Positions 48,840 through 56,984 of a stretch of 64,000 nt of DNA are shown here, one piece after another; position 1 is the stretch's first letter, and each line of letters opens with the position of its first letter. The notes under the pieces are model-generated. The model had not been told where the DNA came from, did no database searches, and saw only the letters and a list, made by a program, of their open reading frames with translations. The stretch covers positions 183,750-247,749 of the forward strand of contig JAFAZE010000040.1 in the NCBI GenBank assembly GCA_019239975.1, in the 5' to 3' direction. The stretch comes from Streptosporangiaceae bacterium (GTDB taxonomy: Bacteria > Actinomycetota > Actinomycetes > Streptosporangiales > Streptosporangiaceae). Both the position numbers and the translations under genes were made by a program.

Positions 48840-49580
48840 GTGTACGCAGCCTTCAGGACAGCTCCGGCCGTCCTTTTTGCGGCCACTCTCGCCGTGGCCA
48901 CGGCCGCCTGCGGCTCATCGAGCAGCAGCGGCACCCCGGCGGCCTCATCGGCCACGTCGGGCAGCAACGCGCTGGCGGGGATGAGCGCTGACCAGATCGC
49001 CGCCCGGGCGGTCGCCGACCTCGGCACAAGCTCCAGCGTGCACGTCTCGGGCAGCGTGACCGATTCGGGGCAGACCATCGGCCTGGACCTCGCGCTCGCA
49101 CGAGGCGAGGGCTGCCAGGGCAGCATGAGCCTTTCGGGAAAGGGCTCGTTCGAGATCGTGAACAAGGGAAGCACGGTGTGGATCAAGCCGACGGACGCGT
49201 TCTACAAGGGCGTTGGCGCCAGCGGCGCGGCGGTGCGCCTGCTTTCCGGCAAGTGGCTGAAGGTGCCCGCCAACGGCTCAGGCCTTGGCTCCCTCTCCTC
49301 GCTGTGCAACGCGAGCAGCCTCGCCCACAGTTTCGCGAAGAACGCGACCGGCTTCACCAAGGGCCCGGCCACGACCGTCAACGGCCAGCCGGCACAGGAG
49401 CTGAACCAGCCGAGCCACAAGACCCACGTCTTCGTGTCGCAGTCGGCCACCCCGGAGATCCTGCAGATCCAGGGCCCCAAGGGCCAGGGCTACGTGAACT
49501 TCACCAACTACGACGCGCCGGCCACGATTACCACGCCGCCGGCCGGCGAGACGCTGGACGGGACCAAGTACGGGTTCTGA
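48840..49580 (+). CDS. Lipoprotein, LppX/LprG-like fold candidate
   Basis: 246 residues from GTG 48840, with an AAGGGAG site. The signal ends in LAVATAAC with Cys in the lipobox, then a Ser/Ala/Gly linker. The mature part runs ADLGTSSSVHVSGSVTDSGQ, SMSLSGKGSFEIVNKGSTVW, IKPTDAFYKGV and LLSGKWLKVPANG. This order resembles the LppX_LprAFG-type lipid-binding proteins of actinobacteria, but identity is low and the call is tentative. One Cys pair may form a disulfide. Cell-surface protein of unknown role. Confidence 0.75.
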   Translation: MYAAFRTAPAVLFAATLAVATAACGSSSSSGTPAASSATSGSNALAGMSADQIAARAVADLGTSSSVHVSGSVTDSGQTIGLDLALARGEGCQGSMSLSGKGSFEIVNKGSTVWIKPTDAFYKGVGASGAAVRLLSGKWLKVPANGSGLGSLSSLCNASSLAHSFAKNATGFTKGPATTVNGQPAQELNQPSHKTHVFVSQSATPEILQIQGPKGQGYVNFTNYDAPATITTPPAGETLDGTKYGF

Positions 49581-49599
49581 CCGGCCGGCGCCCGGCGTG

Positions 49600-49695
49600 G
49601 TCGACCGCGGGGCCGGCTACCTGATCGGCCCGGAGACGAAGGGCCGCCCGCTAGCCGAGCGGGACGGTATCGAGCAGGACAGCATCGAGCATTAG
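49600..49695 (+). pseudogene. C-terminal remnant of a sugar-porter MFS gene
   Basis: 31 codons reading VDRGAGYLIGPETKGRPLAE and then RDGIEQDSIEH before a stop, 19 nt after the lipoprotein gene. PETKGR is the hallmark at the end of MFS sugar porters. No upstream part of such a gene is present. Third positions remain G/C-rich, so decay is recent or the tail arrived by recombination. Confidence 0.6.
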
Positions 49696-49700
49696 AGGTC

Positions 49701-49746
49701 TTTGGGTGCGATTCGTGCTGTGATAACGACGCGGATCGCACCCAAA
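49701..49746. terminator. 12-bp perfect inverted repeat between convergent transcripts
   Basis: TTTGGGTGCGAT (49701-49712) and its exact complement (49735-49746) enclose 22 nt. It lies between the lipoprotein gene and the end of the moaA-mobA operon, so it can terminate both. Confidence 0.7.
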
Positions 49747-49756
49747 TCCGCGCGCC

Positions 49757-49859
49757 GCCCCGCGCGCGGGTGAATTTCCCGTTGCGGGCGCCGGGCCGCC
49801 GGGCCGCCGGGCATCGCCCCGCGCGCGGACGAAATATCCCGTTGTGGGCGCCGAGCCGC
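49757..49859. repeat. 44-bp imperfect direct repeat
   Basis: GCCCCGCGCGCGG, TTTCCCGTTGCGGGCGCCG at 49757-49800 recurs with a few changes at 49816-49859. The gap 49581-49896 is otherwise the MFS remnant and the inverted repeat. Confidence 0.75.
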
Positions 49860-49896
49860 GTGGCGCCCCGCGCGGAGCGCGGAAGAACGCGCGGTC

Positions 49897-50568
49897 TTAC
49901 CCGCCGGACCAGGCACGGGCCCGGCGCAGGTCGTCCACCGTGTCACAGTCCATCCAGGGGGGCGGCGTGCCCGGCGCCGGGCGCAGGCGCAGCATGACGG
50001 GCTCGAGCGGGCCGAGCAGGCCGCGCAGCGAGCCGCCGCGGTAGCGGGCCGCGGCCTCGCGGAGCGCGCTTGCCCGCCAGCAGCCGGCCACCCACTGCGG
50101 CCGCCCGGCGTCGTCCGCCAGGACGGCACCGCGCGAGCCGCCTGCCGCGCGCAGCAGCGCGCGCAGGTGATCCGCGCGCAGGAACGGCAGGTCGGCGCCG
50201 AGCACCGCGACCCACTCCCCGGTCACCGCGGCGAGCCCACAGCGCAGCGCGGGAACCGGCCCGGCTCCCGGCGGCTCCTCCCGCACGTACGCGATCTCGT
50301 CCGCCACACGCGGCGCTGGGCCGGTCCCCGCGTCCATCCGCCGTTCCGGCCCGGCGATCACCACCCGCTGCGCGCCCGCCTCGATGCCGGCGGCCACGAC
50401 CGACTCGAGCATCGTGCGGCCCCCGACGGCGAGTCCGGGCTTGTCCGCCCCGCCCATCCTTCTCGCCGCCCCGCCGGCCAGGATGATGACGCCGAACGAG
50501 GCCGTGGTTCCCGCCGGGCCGGCCGCCCCGCCGGAGGCGCCGGTGCCACGGTTTCCTGCCGCACGCAT
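49897..50568 (-). CDS. mobA: Molybdenum cofactor guanylyltransferase-type NTP transferase (MobA)
   Basis: 223 residues. Nucleotide-binding opening FGVIILAGGAARRMGGADKP, then GAGPVPALRCGLAAVTGEWV and AVLGADLPFLRADHL with the metal-binding Asp. The C-terminus is PPPWMDCDTVDDLRRARAW. This is the MobA/MocA-like pattern, attaching GMP to molybdopterin. ATG 50568 begins 17 nt after the moaA stop, so the genes are one operon. It lacks the DUF6457 domain sometimes attached to actinobacterial MobA. Confidence 0.88.
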   Translation of the reverse strand: MRAAGNRGTGASGGAAGPAGTTASFGVIILAGGAARRMGGADKPGLAVGGRTMLESVVAAGIEAGAQRVVIAGPERRMDAGTGPAPRVADEIAYVREEPPGAGPVPALRCGLAAVTGEWVAVLGADLPFLRADHLRALLRAAGGSRGAVLADDAGRPQWVAGCWRASALREAAARYRGGSLRGLLGPLEPVMLRLRPAPGTPPPWMDCDTVDDLRRARAWSGG

Positions 50569-50584
50569 CGGCGGCGTTCCGGTC

Positions 50585-51574
50585 TCAGCCGCCGATGGCG
50601 GACATGGGCCGGTCCGGCTGCAGGAACGACGGGTCGTTGATCCCGTGGCCGGGAAGCTTGCCCGCCACAGCCGCCACCCATCGTTTGGCAAGATCATCGT
50701 CATCGGCGCCGGCCCTCAGCGGTTCCCGCAGGTCGCTTTCGGTGCGGGCGAACAGGCAGTTGCGGACCTGGCCGTCCGCGGTCAGCCGGACCCTGTCGCA
50801 CGAGCCGCAGAATGGCCGGGTGACCGAGGCGATCACCCCCACCCGGGCGGGGCCGCCGCCGACGATGAAGGCCTCGGCGGGCGCGGAGCCGCGCTGCCGG
50901 GGGTCGTCCGGGGTGAGCGTGAAGCCGGCGCGCAGCGCGGCGAGGATCTCCTCGGCGGTCACCATCTCGGCGCGCTTCCAGCCGTGCTGAGCGTCCAGCG
51001 GCATCTGCTCGATGAACCGCAGCTCGTAGCCGTTGTCGAGGCAGAACCGCAGCAGCGGCACGGCCTCGTCGTCGTTGAGCCCGCGCATCAGCACCGCGTT
51101 CACCTTGACCGGGGTGAGCCCGGCGGCGGCGGCAGCGGCCAGGCCGTCGAGCACGTCGGGCAGCCGGTCCCTGCGCGCCAGCTTGCGGAATACCTCCGGG
51201 CGCAGCGTGTCCAGCGACACGTTGACCCGGTCCAGCCCGGCCTCACGCAGCGTAGCCACGGTACGGGTGAGCCCGATGCCGTTCGTGGTCAGCGAGATCT
51301 CCGGGCGCGGCCGCAGTTCCGCGGTGCGCCGCACGATCTCCGCCAGGCCGCGGCGCAGCAGCGGCTCGCCGCCGGTGAAGCGGACCTCCCGGATGCCGAG
51401 CCGCTCGACGCCAACCCGGACCAGCCGGATAACCTCGTCGTCGGTGAGGATCTCCGGCGACGGCAGCCAGTCCAGGCCCTCGGGCGGCATGCAGTAAGCG
51501 CACCGCAGGTTGCAGCGATCGGTCAGCGAAACCCGCAGATCGGTCGCAACCCGCCCGAAGGAGTCAGCCAGCAT
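50585..51574 (-). CDS. moaA: GTP 3',8-cyclase MoaA (molybdenum cofactor step 1)
   Basis: 329 residues, radical-SAM enzyme. The first Fe-S site is CNLRCAYC (Cys21, 25, 28), followed by EVRFTGGEPLLRRGLAEIV and RVNVSLDTLRPEVFRKLAR. The C-terminal second cluster has FCGSCDRVRLTADGQVRNCL. It ends in the essential Gly-Gly (SAIGG). Full length and all catalytic residues present. Together with mobA it supplies molybdopterin, and the adjacent selenocysteine tRNA gene fits a formate dehydrogenase-type Mo/Se enzyme elsewhere. Confidence 0.97.
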   Translation of the reverse strand: MLADSFGRVATDLRVSLTDRCNLRCAYCMPPEGLDWLPSPEILTDDEVIRLVRVGVERLGIREVRFTGGEPLLRRGLAEIVRRTAELRPRPEISLTTNGIGLTRTVATLREAGLDRVNVSLDTLRPEVFRKLARRDRLPDVLDGLAAAAAAGLTPVKVNAVLMRGLNDDEAVPLLRFCLDNGYELRFIEQMPLDAQHGWKRAEMVTAEEILAALRAGFTLTPDDPRQRGSAPAEAFIVGGGPARVGVIASVTRPFCGSCDRVRLTADGQVRNCLFARTESDLREPLRAGADDDDLAKRWVAAVAGKLPGHGINDPSFLQPDRPMSAIGG

Positions 51575-51670
51575 CGCTCAAGCCTACGCGCATCCTCGCC
51601 CCGTACCCGGGCTCGCGGTGTTCATGTCCCAGTAGTGACGAATCCGGTGGCAGCCGAGCGCATCGGTGGC

Positions 51671-51762
51671 GGAGGCGGACGGGAATCGAACCCGCCGACG
51701 ACGCGGCGCGCCGTCCACTGGTTTTGAAGACCAGGGGGGCCACCAGGCACCCAAACGCCTCC
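51671..51762 (-). tRNA. selC: tRNA-Sec (anticodon UCA)
   Basis: 92-nt tRNA, long because of a large variable arm. On the minus strand it opens GGAGGCG and closes with CGCCTCC. The anticodon loop reads CTTCAAA between CTGGT and ACCAG, giving UCA. The T-arm has GGGTTCGATTCCC. The length, UCA anticodon and long arm identify selenocysteine tRNA. It lies between moaA and a GH13 gene; selA, selB and selD are not in this window. Confidence 0.95.
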
Positions 51763-51835
51763 ACGTCGACTCTACTGAGCCCGGCCGGCAGAATGGGCGT
51801 GGGTGACGTGAACGACCGGCGGGGGTGAGCAACGG

Positions 51836-53434
51836 ATGAGCGCTGACGAGCGCGCCTGGTGGGACGACGCGGTCGTCTACGAGGTGTACCCGCGCAGTTT
51901 CGCCGACAGCAACGGCGACGGCGTCGGAGACATCGCCGGGGTGCGGTCCCGGCTTCCGTACCTTTCCTGGCTGGGCGTGGACGCGATCTGGCTGACGCCG
52001 TTCTACCCGTCGCCGCTTGCCGACGGCGGCTACGACGTCAGCGACTACTGCGACGTCGACCCGCTGCTCGGTACGCTCGCGGACTTCGACGCGCTCGTCG
52101 CCGAGGCGCGGGCGCACGGCATCCGGGTGATCATCGACCTGGTGCCGAACCACAGCTCGGTGAACCATCCGCTGTTCCGCGCCGCGCTGGCGGCCGGCCC
52201 CGGCAGCCGGGAACGCGCCCGGTTCATCTTCCGCGACGCGCCCGGCGGCGAACCGCCGAACAACTGGCCATCGCAGTTCGGCGGCCCCGCCTGGACCCGG
52301 GTCCCGGACGGTCAGTGGTACCTGCACCTGTACGACTCGAGCCAGCCGGACTGGAACTGGCTCGACCCCGACGTCCCCGCGTTCTTCGAGAAGGTCATCA
52401 GGTTCTGGCTGGACCGGGACGTCGCGGGGCTGCGCGTCGACGTGGCGCACGGGCTCTTCAAGGACCCGGACCTGCCGGACAACCCCCCGGCCGTGCCGGG
52501 CCTCGGCCCGTCCGCTTACCGTCACCGGCCCGAGCTGCACGCGCTGTACCGGTCGTGGCGGTCGATCCTGGACTCATACCCGCCAGGCGTGTTCCCCGGC
52601 CGGCGCACCGCGATCGGCGAGGTGTGGTACGACGAGCCGGACACCCTGCGCCCGTACCTGGAGCCCGGCGGGCTGCCGCAGGTGTTCAATTTCCAGCTGA
52701 TCAGTGCCCCGTGGGACACCGCGGCGCTGCGCGCGGCCATCGACGCCACGCGGTCGCTGGCCGGGGGCTCCCGCGCCCCGTGGGTCCTCGGCAACCACGA
52801 CGTGACCCGCCCGGTGACCCGGTACGCGCGCGGCGAGGCGGATGACCCGGAGCGTGGCGAGCGGCGTGCCCGGGCGGCCGTGCTGCTTCTGCTCGCGCTG
52901 CCCGGCTCGGCGTACATCTACCAGGGCGAGGAGCTCGGGCTCCCGGAGGTGCTCGCCCTGCCACCCGGGGCCCGCGCCGATCCGCGGTTCCGGCGCAGCG
53001 GAGGCGAGCGGATCGGACGCGACGGCTGCCGGGTCCCGCTTCCGTGGAGTGCTGGCGGGGCTTCGTTCGGATTTTCCGGAACGAGCGCCGGTGATCCCCA
53101 GGCGTCACCGTGGCTACCTCAGCCCGGGGACTGGGGCCGCCGCAGCGTCGAGGCGCAGCGGGCGGAGCCCGGCTCCTTCCTGAGCCTGTACCGCGCCGCC
53201 CTGCGCCTGCGCCGCGGCCATCCTGCCCTCGGCGCGGGCGCCATGCGCTGGCTGGACGGCGTGGGCTCCGGCTCCGAGCTGCTGTGCTTCGCGCGCGAGC
53301 CCGGGTTCATCTTCGCCGCCAACCTCGGCCGGGCACCGGCCGCGCTGCCCCCGTACCGTGAGGTCCTGCTCGCCAGCGGCGAGTTCGGCGGCGGCGTACT
53401 GCCGCCCGACACCGCCGCCTGGCTCGCCGGCTGA
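51836..53434 (+). CDS. GH13 alpha-glucosidase (oligo-1,6-glucosidase type)
   Basis: 532 residues. The barrel starts AWWDDAVVYEVYPRSFADSN, GDGVGDIAGV. Catalytic residues are Asp202 in GLRVDVAHG, Glu262 in AIGEVW and Asp322 in LGNHDVTRP. The C-terminal beta domain is short (residues about 450-532). No signal peptide, so it is cytosolic and acts on imported malto- or isomalto-oligosaccharides. ATG 51836 has a GGGGGTGAG site; downstream of the tRNA gene and transcribed away from it. Confidence 0.95.
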   Translation: MSADERAWWDDAVVYEVYPRSFADSNGDGVGDIAGVRSRLPYLSWLGVDAIWLTPFYPSPLADGGYDVSDYCDVDPLLGTLADFDALVAEARAHGIRVIIDLVPNHSSVNHPLFRAALAAGPGSRERARFIFRDAPGGEPPNNWPSQFGGPAWTRVPDGQWYLHLYDSSQPDWNWLDPDVPAFFEKVIRFWLDRDVAGLRVDVAHGLFKDPDLPDNPPAVPGLGPSAYRHRPELHALYRSWRSILDSYPPGVFPGRRTAIGEVWYDEPDTLRPYLEPGGLPQVFNFQLISAPWDTAALRAAIDATRSLAGGSRAPWVLGNHDVTRPVTRYARGEADDPERGERRARAAVLLLLALPGSAYIYQGEELGLPEVLALPPGARADPRFRRSGGERIGRDGCRVPLPWSAGGASFGFSGTSAGDPQASPWLPQPGDWGRRSVEAQRAEPGSFLSLYRAALRLRRGHPALGAGAMRWLDGVGSGSELLCFAREPGFIFAANLGRAPAALPPYREVLLASGEFGGGVLPPDTAAWLAG

Positions 53435-53491
53435 GGAAGGCACGCGCCTTACTCCGCCCGCCGGCCCGTTCAGAACCGCGCCGACGGGCAC

Positions 53492-53525
53492 GCCATCCGG
53501 TTGCTGATGCCATCCGGTTGCTGAT
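53492..53525. repeat. 17-bp perfect tandem duplication
   Basis: GCCATCCGGTTGCTGAT occurs twice in a row (53492-53508, 53509-53525) in the gap between GH13 and the recombinase gene. A further pair (GTGTCGGCCG and CAGCAACGTCAG) is duplicated at 53611-53669. No gene seen in 53435-53726. Confidence 0.8.
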
Positions 53526-53639
53526 GACGGCCTTGATGTTCACCGTCGCGCTCCTCGTCAGGATGCGGTGGCGTAGGCACGGGTGATGGTTCGGGGACCT
53601 GGCCCCGGGCCGTGTCGGCCGCTTCACGTCAGCAACGTC

Positions 53640-53768
53640 AGTGTCGGCCGTTCACTACAGCAACGTCAGCCGCGACAGCAGCGCCAGACCCGCGAGCGGG
53701 GACGTGCACCAGCCCCATGCGTCCCATCAGCACCACACTCCATGATCGTGGAATCGTAGGTGCCGTAT
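53640..53768. repeat. Dispersed repeat, copy B: probable attachment junction
   Basis: On the minus strand TACGGCACCTACGATTCC matches copy A exactly and is followed by about 100 nt of clear similarity. The left half of the core (GGAAACGGCGGG) is absent and replaced by recombinase coding sequence. The break lies at about 53765. This is the pattern expected when an element inserts into a repeat copy. Confidence 0.55.
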
Positions 53769-55610
53769 AGGGCCTTGTGTCAACGCTTCCGCAGGGGTGG
53801 GGGTGGCAGGGGGCTGCGGGTCGGGGTTGAGGCCGGTGTCGTTGCCGGTGCGGGGGTCGGCTAGGAGGGCGGCGATGGTGCCGGGGGTGGTGTCGGTGAT
53901 GGTTGCCCAGATGGTGGCCTGGTTTTGCTCTTTGCGGTAGAGGCACTGGATGTCCAGGGCGGTGATCAGTTTTTCGATGAGGGCGGGGGGAGCTTTGGGG
54001 AGGATGTCTGCGAGGTAGGGCAGTTCGTCGAGCAGGGTGGGGTCGTTGGACTGGGGGCTGGTGGTGTCCAGTTCGGTTAGCTCAGCCTCGGCCTGGGTGC
54101 GCTGGCCGTGCAGGTCGGCGTTGCGGGCGCGGATGCGGGTGCGGTAGGCGGCGGCTGCGCCGCTGGTGTCGGGTCCGAGTTCTTCCAGTTCGGTCAGCAG
54201 CCCGGCTTGGGCGGTGTCGATGCGGGCGAGTTCCTTGCGCAGCGCGGCGGCGCGGGCCTGGCGCTGGGTGTCGAGGGCGGCGGTGGTGGCGGGCAGGGTG
54301 GCGGCGAGCATGGCGGCGCGGTCGTGGCCGAATACGTACTTGGCGAGGAAGTCCCCGGTGATGGCGGCGAGGAGGGTGTCTTCGCGGATGGAGACGGAGG
54401 TGGGCGGGTGGTCGGGGTGGGCGGCGCGGTGGTGGGGGCTGGCGGGGTTGTACGGGCATTTGTAGTAGATGTACACGTCAGCGTCGTTGCCGGAGGGCCG
54501 GTAGATGCCGGTCATGCGGTGCTGGCAGGCGGCGTGCCGGACGTGTGAGCGCAGCACATACCGGGTACCGGGCTGGGTGGTGGGTTTTTCGGCGTCGCGG
54601 GTGTTGCCGCGTTCGGCTCCGATGGTCTGGGCGGCGTGCCAGGTGGCGCGGTCGGTGAGCGCGGGGTGGGTGGGCTCAGGTGACCAGAGCCACTGGCTGG
54701 GGGGGACGGGGCGGGTTTTGCCGGTGGCGGGGTTTTTGCGGGTGCGGCCGAACACCATGTGCCCGGTGTATTTGGGGTTGGCCAAGATGTTGCACACGGT
54801 GGATTCGGCCCAGCCTGGGGCGCCGGGGGGCGGGGGGTAGGCGGCGGGGTCGGCGTTCAGCCGCCACGCGATGGTGGGTACCGAGAGCCGGTGGTTGACC
54901 CGCCAGTTGAAAATCAGGGTGACGATGGGGCCGCGTACCTCGTCGATGGCCAGCCGTGAGCGGGTGCGGCCCTGGGATGCCTTGGACGGCACGGTGTGCA
55001 GCACACGCTCGCAGACGTACCCGTAGGGGGCGGGGCCGATGTTCCACCCGGCGAGGGAGTGTTCCTGAAGGCCTTTCCAGGCTTTTTCCTTGATCTGGAG
55101 CCGGAACCATTCCGCCACGCCTTGTTTTACCCGGCGCACAAGTACGGTGGTGGCGTTGGCGCCTTCCACGCTGGCGGGCTCGTCGGTGGCGAACAGCAGG
55201 ATGCCTTGTGCGGATAGTTCTTTTTCCAGTTTCAGCGCGTTGAACGTGTCACGGCCGGATCGTTCGATGTCTTCGCAGACGACGGCGGCGAACCGGGGTG
55301 CGGGGGCTTTGGCTTCGGCCAAAAGGTCGGCCATGCCGCCGTCGCGGGGGATGCCTGCATCTGCGAATTGCCGCCAGTCATCGCCTTGGGAGCGGTCTTC
55401 GAGGTCGATGCCGCCGGATTCGACGTCCCAGTAGTACCCGGCGATTTTCCAGCCGCCGGGCAGCCAGGCGGCGCATGACCTGATCTGCCTGCGCAGGGAG
55501 GCGAGCGGGTCCTGGAGGACGAGGGTGGAGGTGCGGGCCAGGATGGCGACGGGTACCGGCTCGGCGGTGGTTACTTCGGCGGGTGGCTGGTCTTGTAGTG
55601 TCGTGCCCAT
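53727..55610 (-). CDS. Large serine recombinase (phage/ICE integrase type)
   Basis: 627 residues. The N-terminal resolvase domain has the nucleophile in ILARTSTLVL (Ser28), then SLRRQIRSC and VCEDIERSGRDTFNAL. The recombinase domain has GWNIGPAPYGYVCERV and STVCNILANPKYTGHMVFG. A zinc-type segment is HVRHAACQHRMTG with YYKC, and a coiled-coil-like helix covers about 440-530. The final residues (IRHLRFHDHGVWC) are encoded by the dispersed repeat. ATG 55610 has a GGGAG site. This is the integrase of the element to the right. Confidence 0.95.
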   Translation of the reverse strand: MGTTLQDQPPAEVTTAEPVPVAILARTSTLVLQDPLASLRRQIRSCAAWLPGGWKIAGYYWDVESGGIDLEDRSQGDDWRQFADAGIPRDGGMADLLAEAKAPAPRFAAVVCEDIERSGRDTFNALKLEKELSAQGILLFATDEPASVEGANATTVLVRRVKQGVAEWFRLQIKEKAWKGLQEHSLAGWNIGPAPYGYVCERVLHTVPSKASQGRTRSRLAIDEVRGPIVTLIFNWRVNHRLSVPTIAWRLNADPAAYPPPPGAPGWAESTVCNILANPKYTGHMVFGRTRKNPATGKTRPVPPSQWLWSPEPTHPALTDRATWHAAQTIGAERGNTRDAEKPTTQPGTRYVLRSHVRHAACQHRMTGIYRPSGNDADVYIYYKCPYNPASPHHRAAHPDHPPTSVSIREDTLLAAITGDFLAKYVFGHDRAAMLAATLPATTAALDTQRQARAAALRKELARIDTAQAGLLTELEELGPDTSGAAAAYRTRIRARNADLHGQRTQAEAELTELDTTSPQSNDPTLLDELPYLADILPKAPPALIEKLITALDIQCLYRKEQNQATIWATITDTTPGTIAALLADPRTGNDTGLNPDPQPPATPTPAEALTQGPIRHLRFHDHGVWC

Positions 55611-55762
55611 TGCAGTAGCTCCCTGATTGCCTCGGCCTGCTGCGCGTCCCGCGCGGCGGCTTTCCTGCCTGTTTCTACCCGGATTTTGAATCTGACTTTC
55701 AGCCCGGCGGGCCGTTCAGCCTCATTTAGATTATAACTGATTATGCGCGTAATATCGTCCAT
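55571..55762 (-). CDS. Small charged protein overlapping the recombinase start
   Basis: 63 residues: MDDITRIISYNLNEAERPAG, LKVRFKIRVETGRKAAARDA and a final helix QAEAIRELLQWARHYKTSH. Its end overlaps the recombinase start by 40 nt, so translation is probably coupled. The 5' end and leader (55740-55870) are AT-rich compared with neighbours. Such a small partner could be a directionality factor, but I recognise no family. Confidence 0.6.
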   Translation of the reverse strand: MDDITRIISYNLNEAERPAGLKVRFKIRVETGRKAAARDAQQAEAIRELLQWARHYKTSHPPK

Positions 55763-55871
55763 CCGGGCCTAATTACCTCCATGATATTCACAGCCTAATT
55801 TCATGATCTATTACAGCCGGAAGCGGCCAGCCGGAAAAGGGGGTGCCCGGCGCGTTTATCCAGGCTGCTTT

Positions 55872-56576
55872 TCACGTCTCCGGGGTGTATGCGGACGGCG
55901 GAAGATCCCAGACGCTGACCGTGCCCGGCGGCATGGCGGCGGCGCAGCGTTCCGCCACGCGGCGGGCGGCCGGGGCGGTGAGGTAGATGACCTGGGCGTA
56001 CCCGGCGCCGGCGGTCAGCGCGGTCATGATGGCGGTGGTGCGGGCGGCGTGCTTGGCGGTCAGCTCGACTTCGATCGCCCAGATCTGCCCGGCGTACGGG
56101 CTGGCGGTCAGCGATGGCCAGTGGATCTCCGCATCCGGCCGGTGCCCGGTGCCGGCGGCCGGGCCAACCGCCCGGATGCGCCGTTCGGATTGCCACCACG
56201 GGCGGCCTTGCTGCCATGCCGGGGTGGCCTGCCACCACAGCCGGGCGGCGAGCACCGCGCGGAGGTGTTCCAGCCGGGCCAGCGGCGGGCGGCCGGCCGG
56301 GTAGCGCAGCCCGGCGGCGGTCATCCCGGCCGCCGTCAGCCAGCACCACGCGGGGCCGGGGCCGAGCCGGCCGGTGGCGGCGTACCCGGCGTGGCGCCAC
56401 CGGGCCACGATGGCGCGCACCCGGGCAGGCTGCGCGGTCAGCGCGGCGGCGAGCAGGTCGTAGGGGGCGCCGGCATGCTCGGCGCACAGCATTAACCCGT
56501 CGATGTCGCGCTGGCTCAGCCGTACCATGCCGGCGTCGGCTCGGCGCCCGGTGCTGGTTCCCGCCATGACCATCAC
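55872..56576 (-). CDS. Winged-helix protein with nuclease-like C-terminus (replication-relaxation-like)
   Basis: 234 residues (GTG 56576 or internal ATGs). The N-part is a helix-turn-helix-like segment, LLAAALTAQPARVRAIVARW with GYAATGRLGPGPAWCWLTAA. The C-part carries HRPDAEIHWP and then WAIEVELTAKHAARTTAIMT, an arrangement like the PD-(D/E)xK nuclease fold (Asp, ExE, Lys), and YAQVIYLTAPAARRVAER. This order fits the replication-relaxation family of actinobacterial conjugative elements. A role in element replication or transfer is inferred. Confidence 0.6.
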   Translation of the reverse strand: MMVMAGTSTGRRADAGMVRLSQRDIDGLMLCAEHAGAPYDLLAAALTAQPARVRAIVARWRHAGYAATGRLGPGPAWCWLTAAGMTAAGLRYPAGRPPLARLEHLRAVLAARLWWQATPAWQQGRPWWQSERRIRAVGPAAGTGHRPDAEIHWPSLTASPYAGQIWAIEVELTAKHAARTTAIMTALTAGAGYAQVIYLTAPAARRVAERCAAAMPPGTVSVWDLPPSAYTPET

Positions 56577-56687
56577 CCCTGATCAGCGTCCGGTGCCCGG
56601 CGTGCGGGTAATTCGCGCCGGTTGTGGCGATTCTGCCGCGCGGGCCGGGGCAGGCGGGCACCGCGCAGCGTGCGTAAGGAAATCGTT

Positions 56688-56984
56688 ATGGTGCCTGCTC
56701 TTGCCTCCCTGCCCCCGTCTGTCTCCCTGTCCCCTTGGTGTTCATCTCACCCGGCAGGCTGCCCCCCGCCAGTAGTCAGACTGCCGCTGCTGCGGCACCG
56801 CCCGGCGGGCGGGTCCGCGCAGGTCGCGGCGGGTTCAGCCGGTGCCCGGCCCGCGCAGTGCCCGCTCGGGCGGGCGCTGGCGTGTGCGGGACATGTGCGG
56901 TGCCTGCCCGGACGCCGGGCGTGCCGGTTTTGCTGCTGTTGCCCCGGCCTGGCCGCTAATGTCGGGCCGTGCACTTCGGGTTAG
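56688..56984 (+). CDS. Small Cys-rich hypothetical protein
   Basis: 98 residues from ATG 56688 with an AAGGAAA site five bases upstream. It is Pro/Ala-rich, then Cys-rich (CPLGRALACAGHVRCLPGRR, ACRFCCCC). It overlaps the translocase start by 16 nt, so coupling is possible. I recognise no family. The ribosome site is the main reason to believe in it; alternatively this is only the leader of the translocase gene. Confidence 0.4.
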   Translation: MVPALASLPPSVSLSPWCSSHPAGCPPPVVRLPLLRHRPAGGSAQVAAGSAGARPAQCPLGRALACAGHVRCLPGRRACRFCCCCPGLAANVGPCTSG

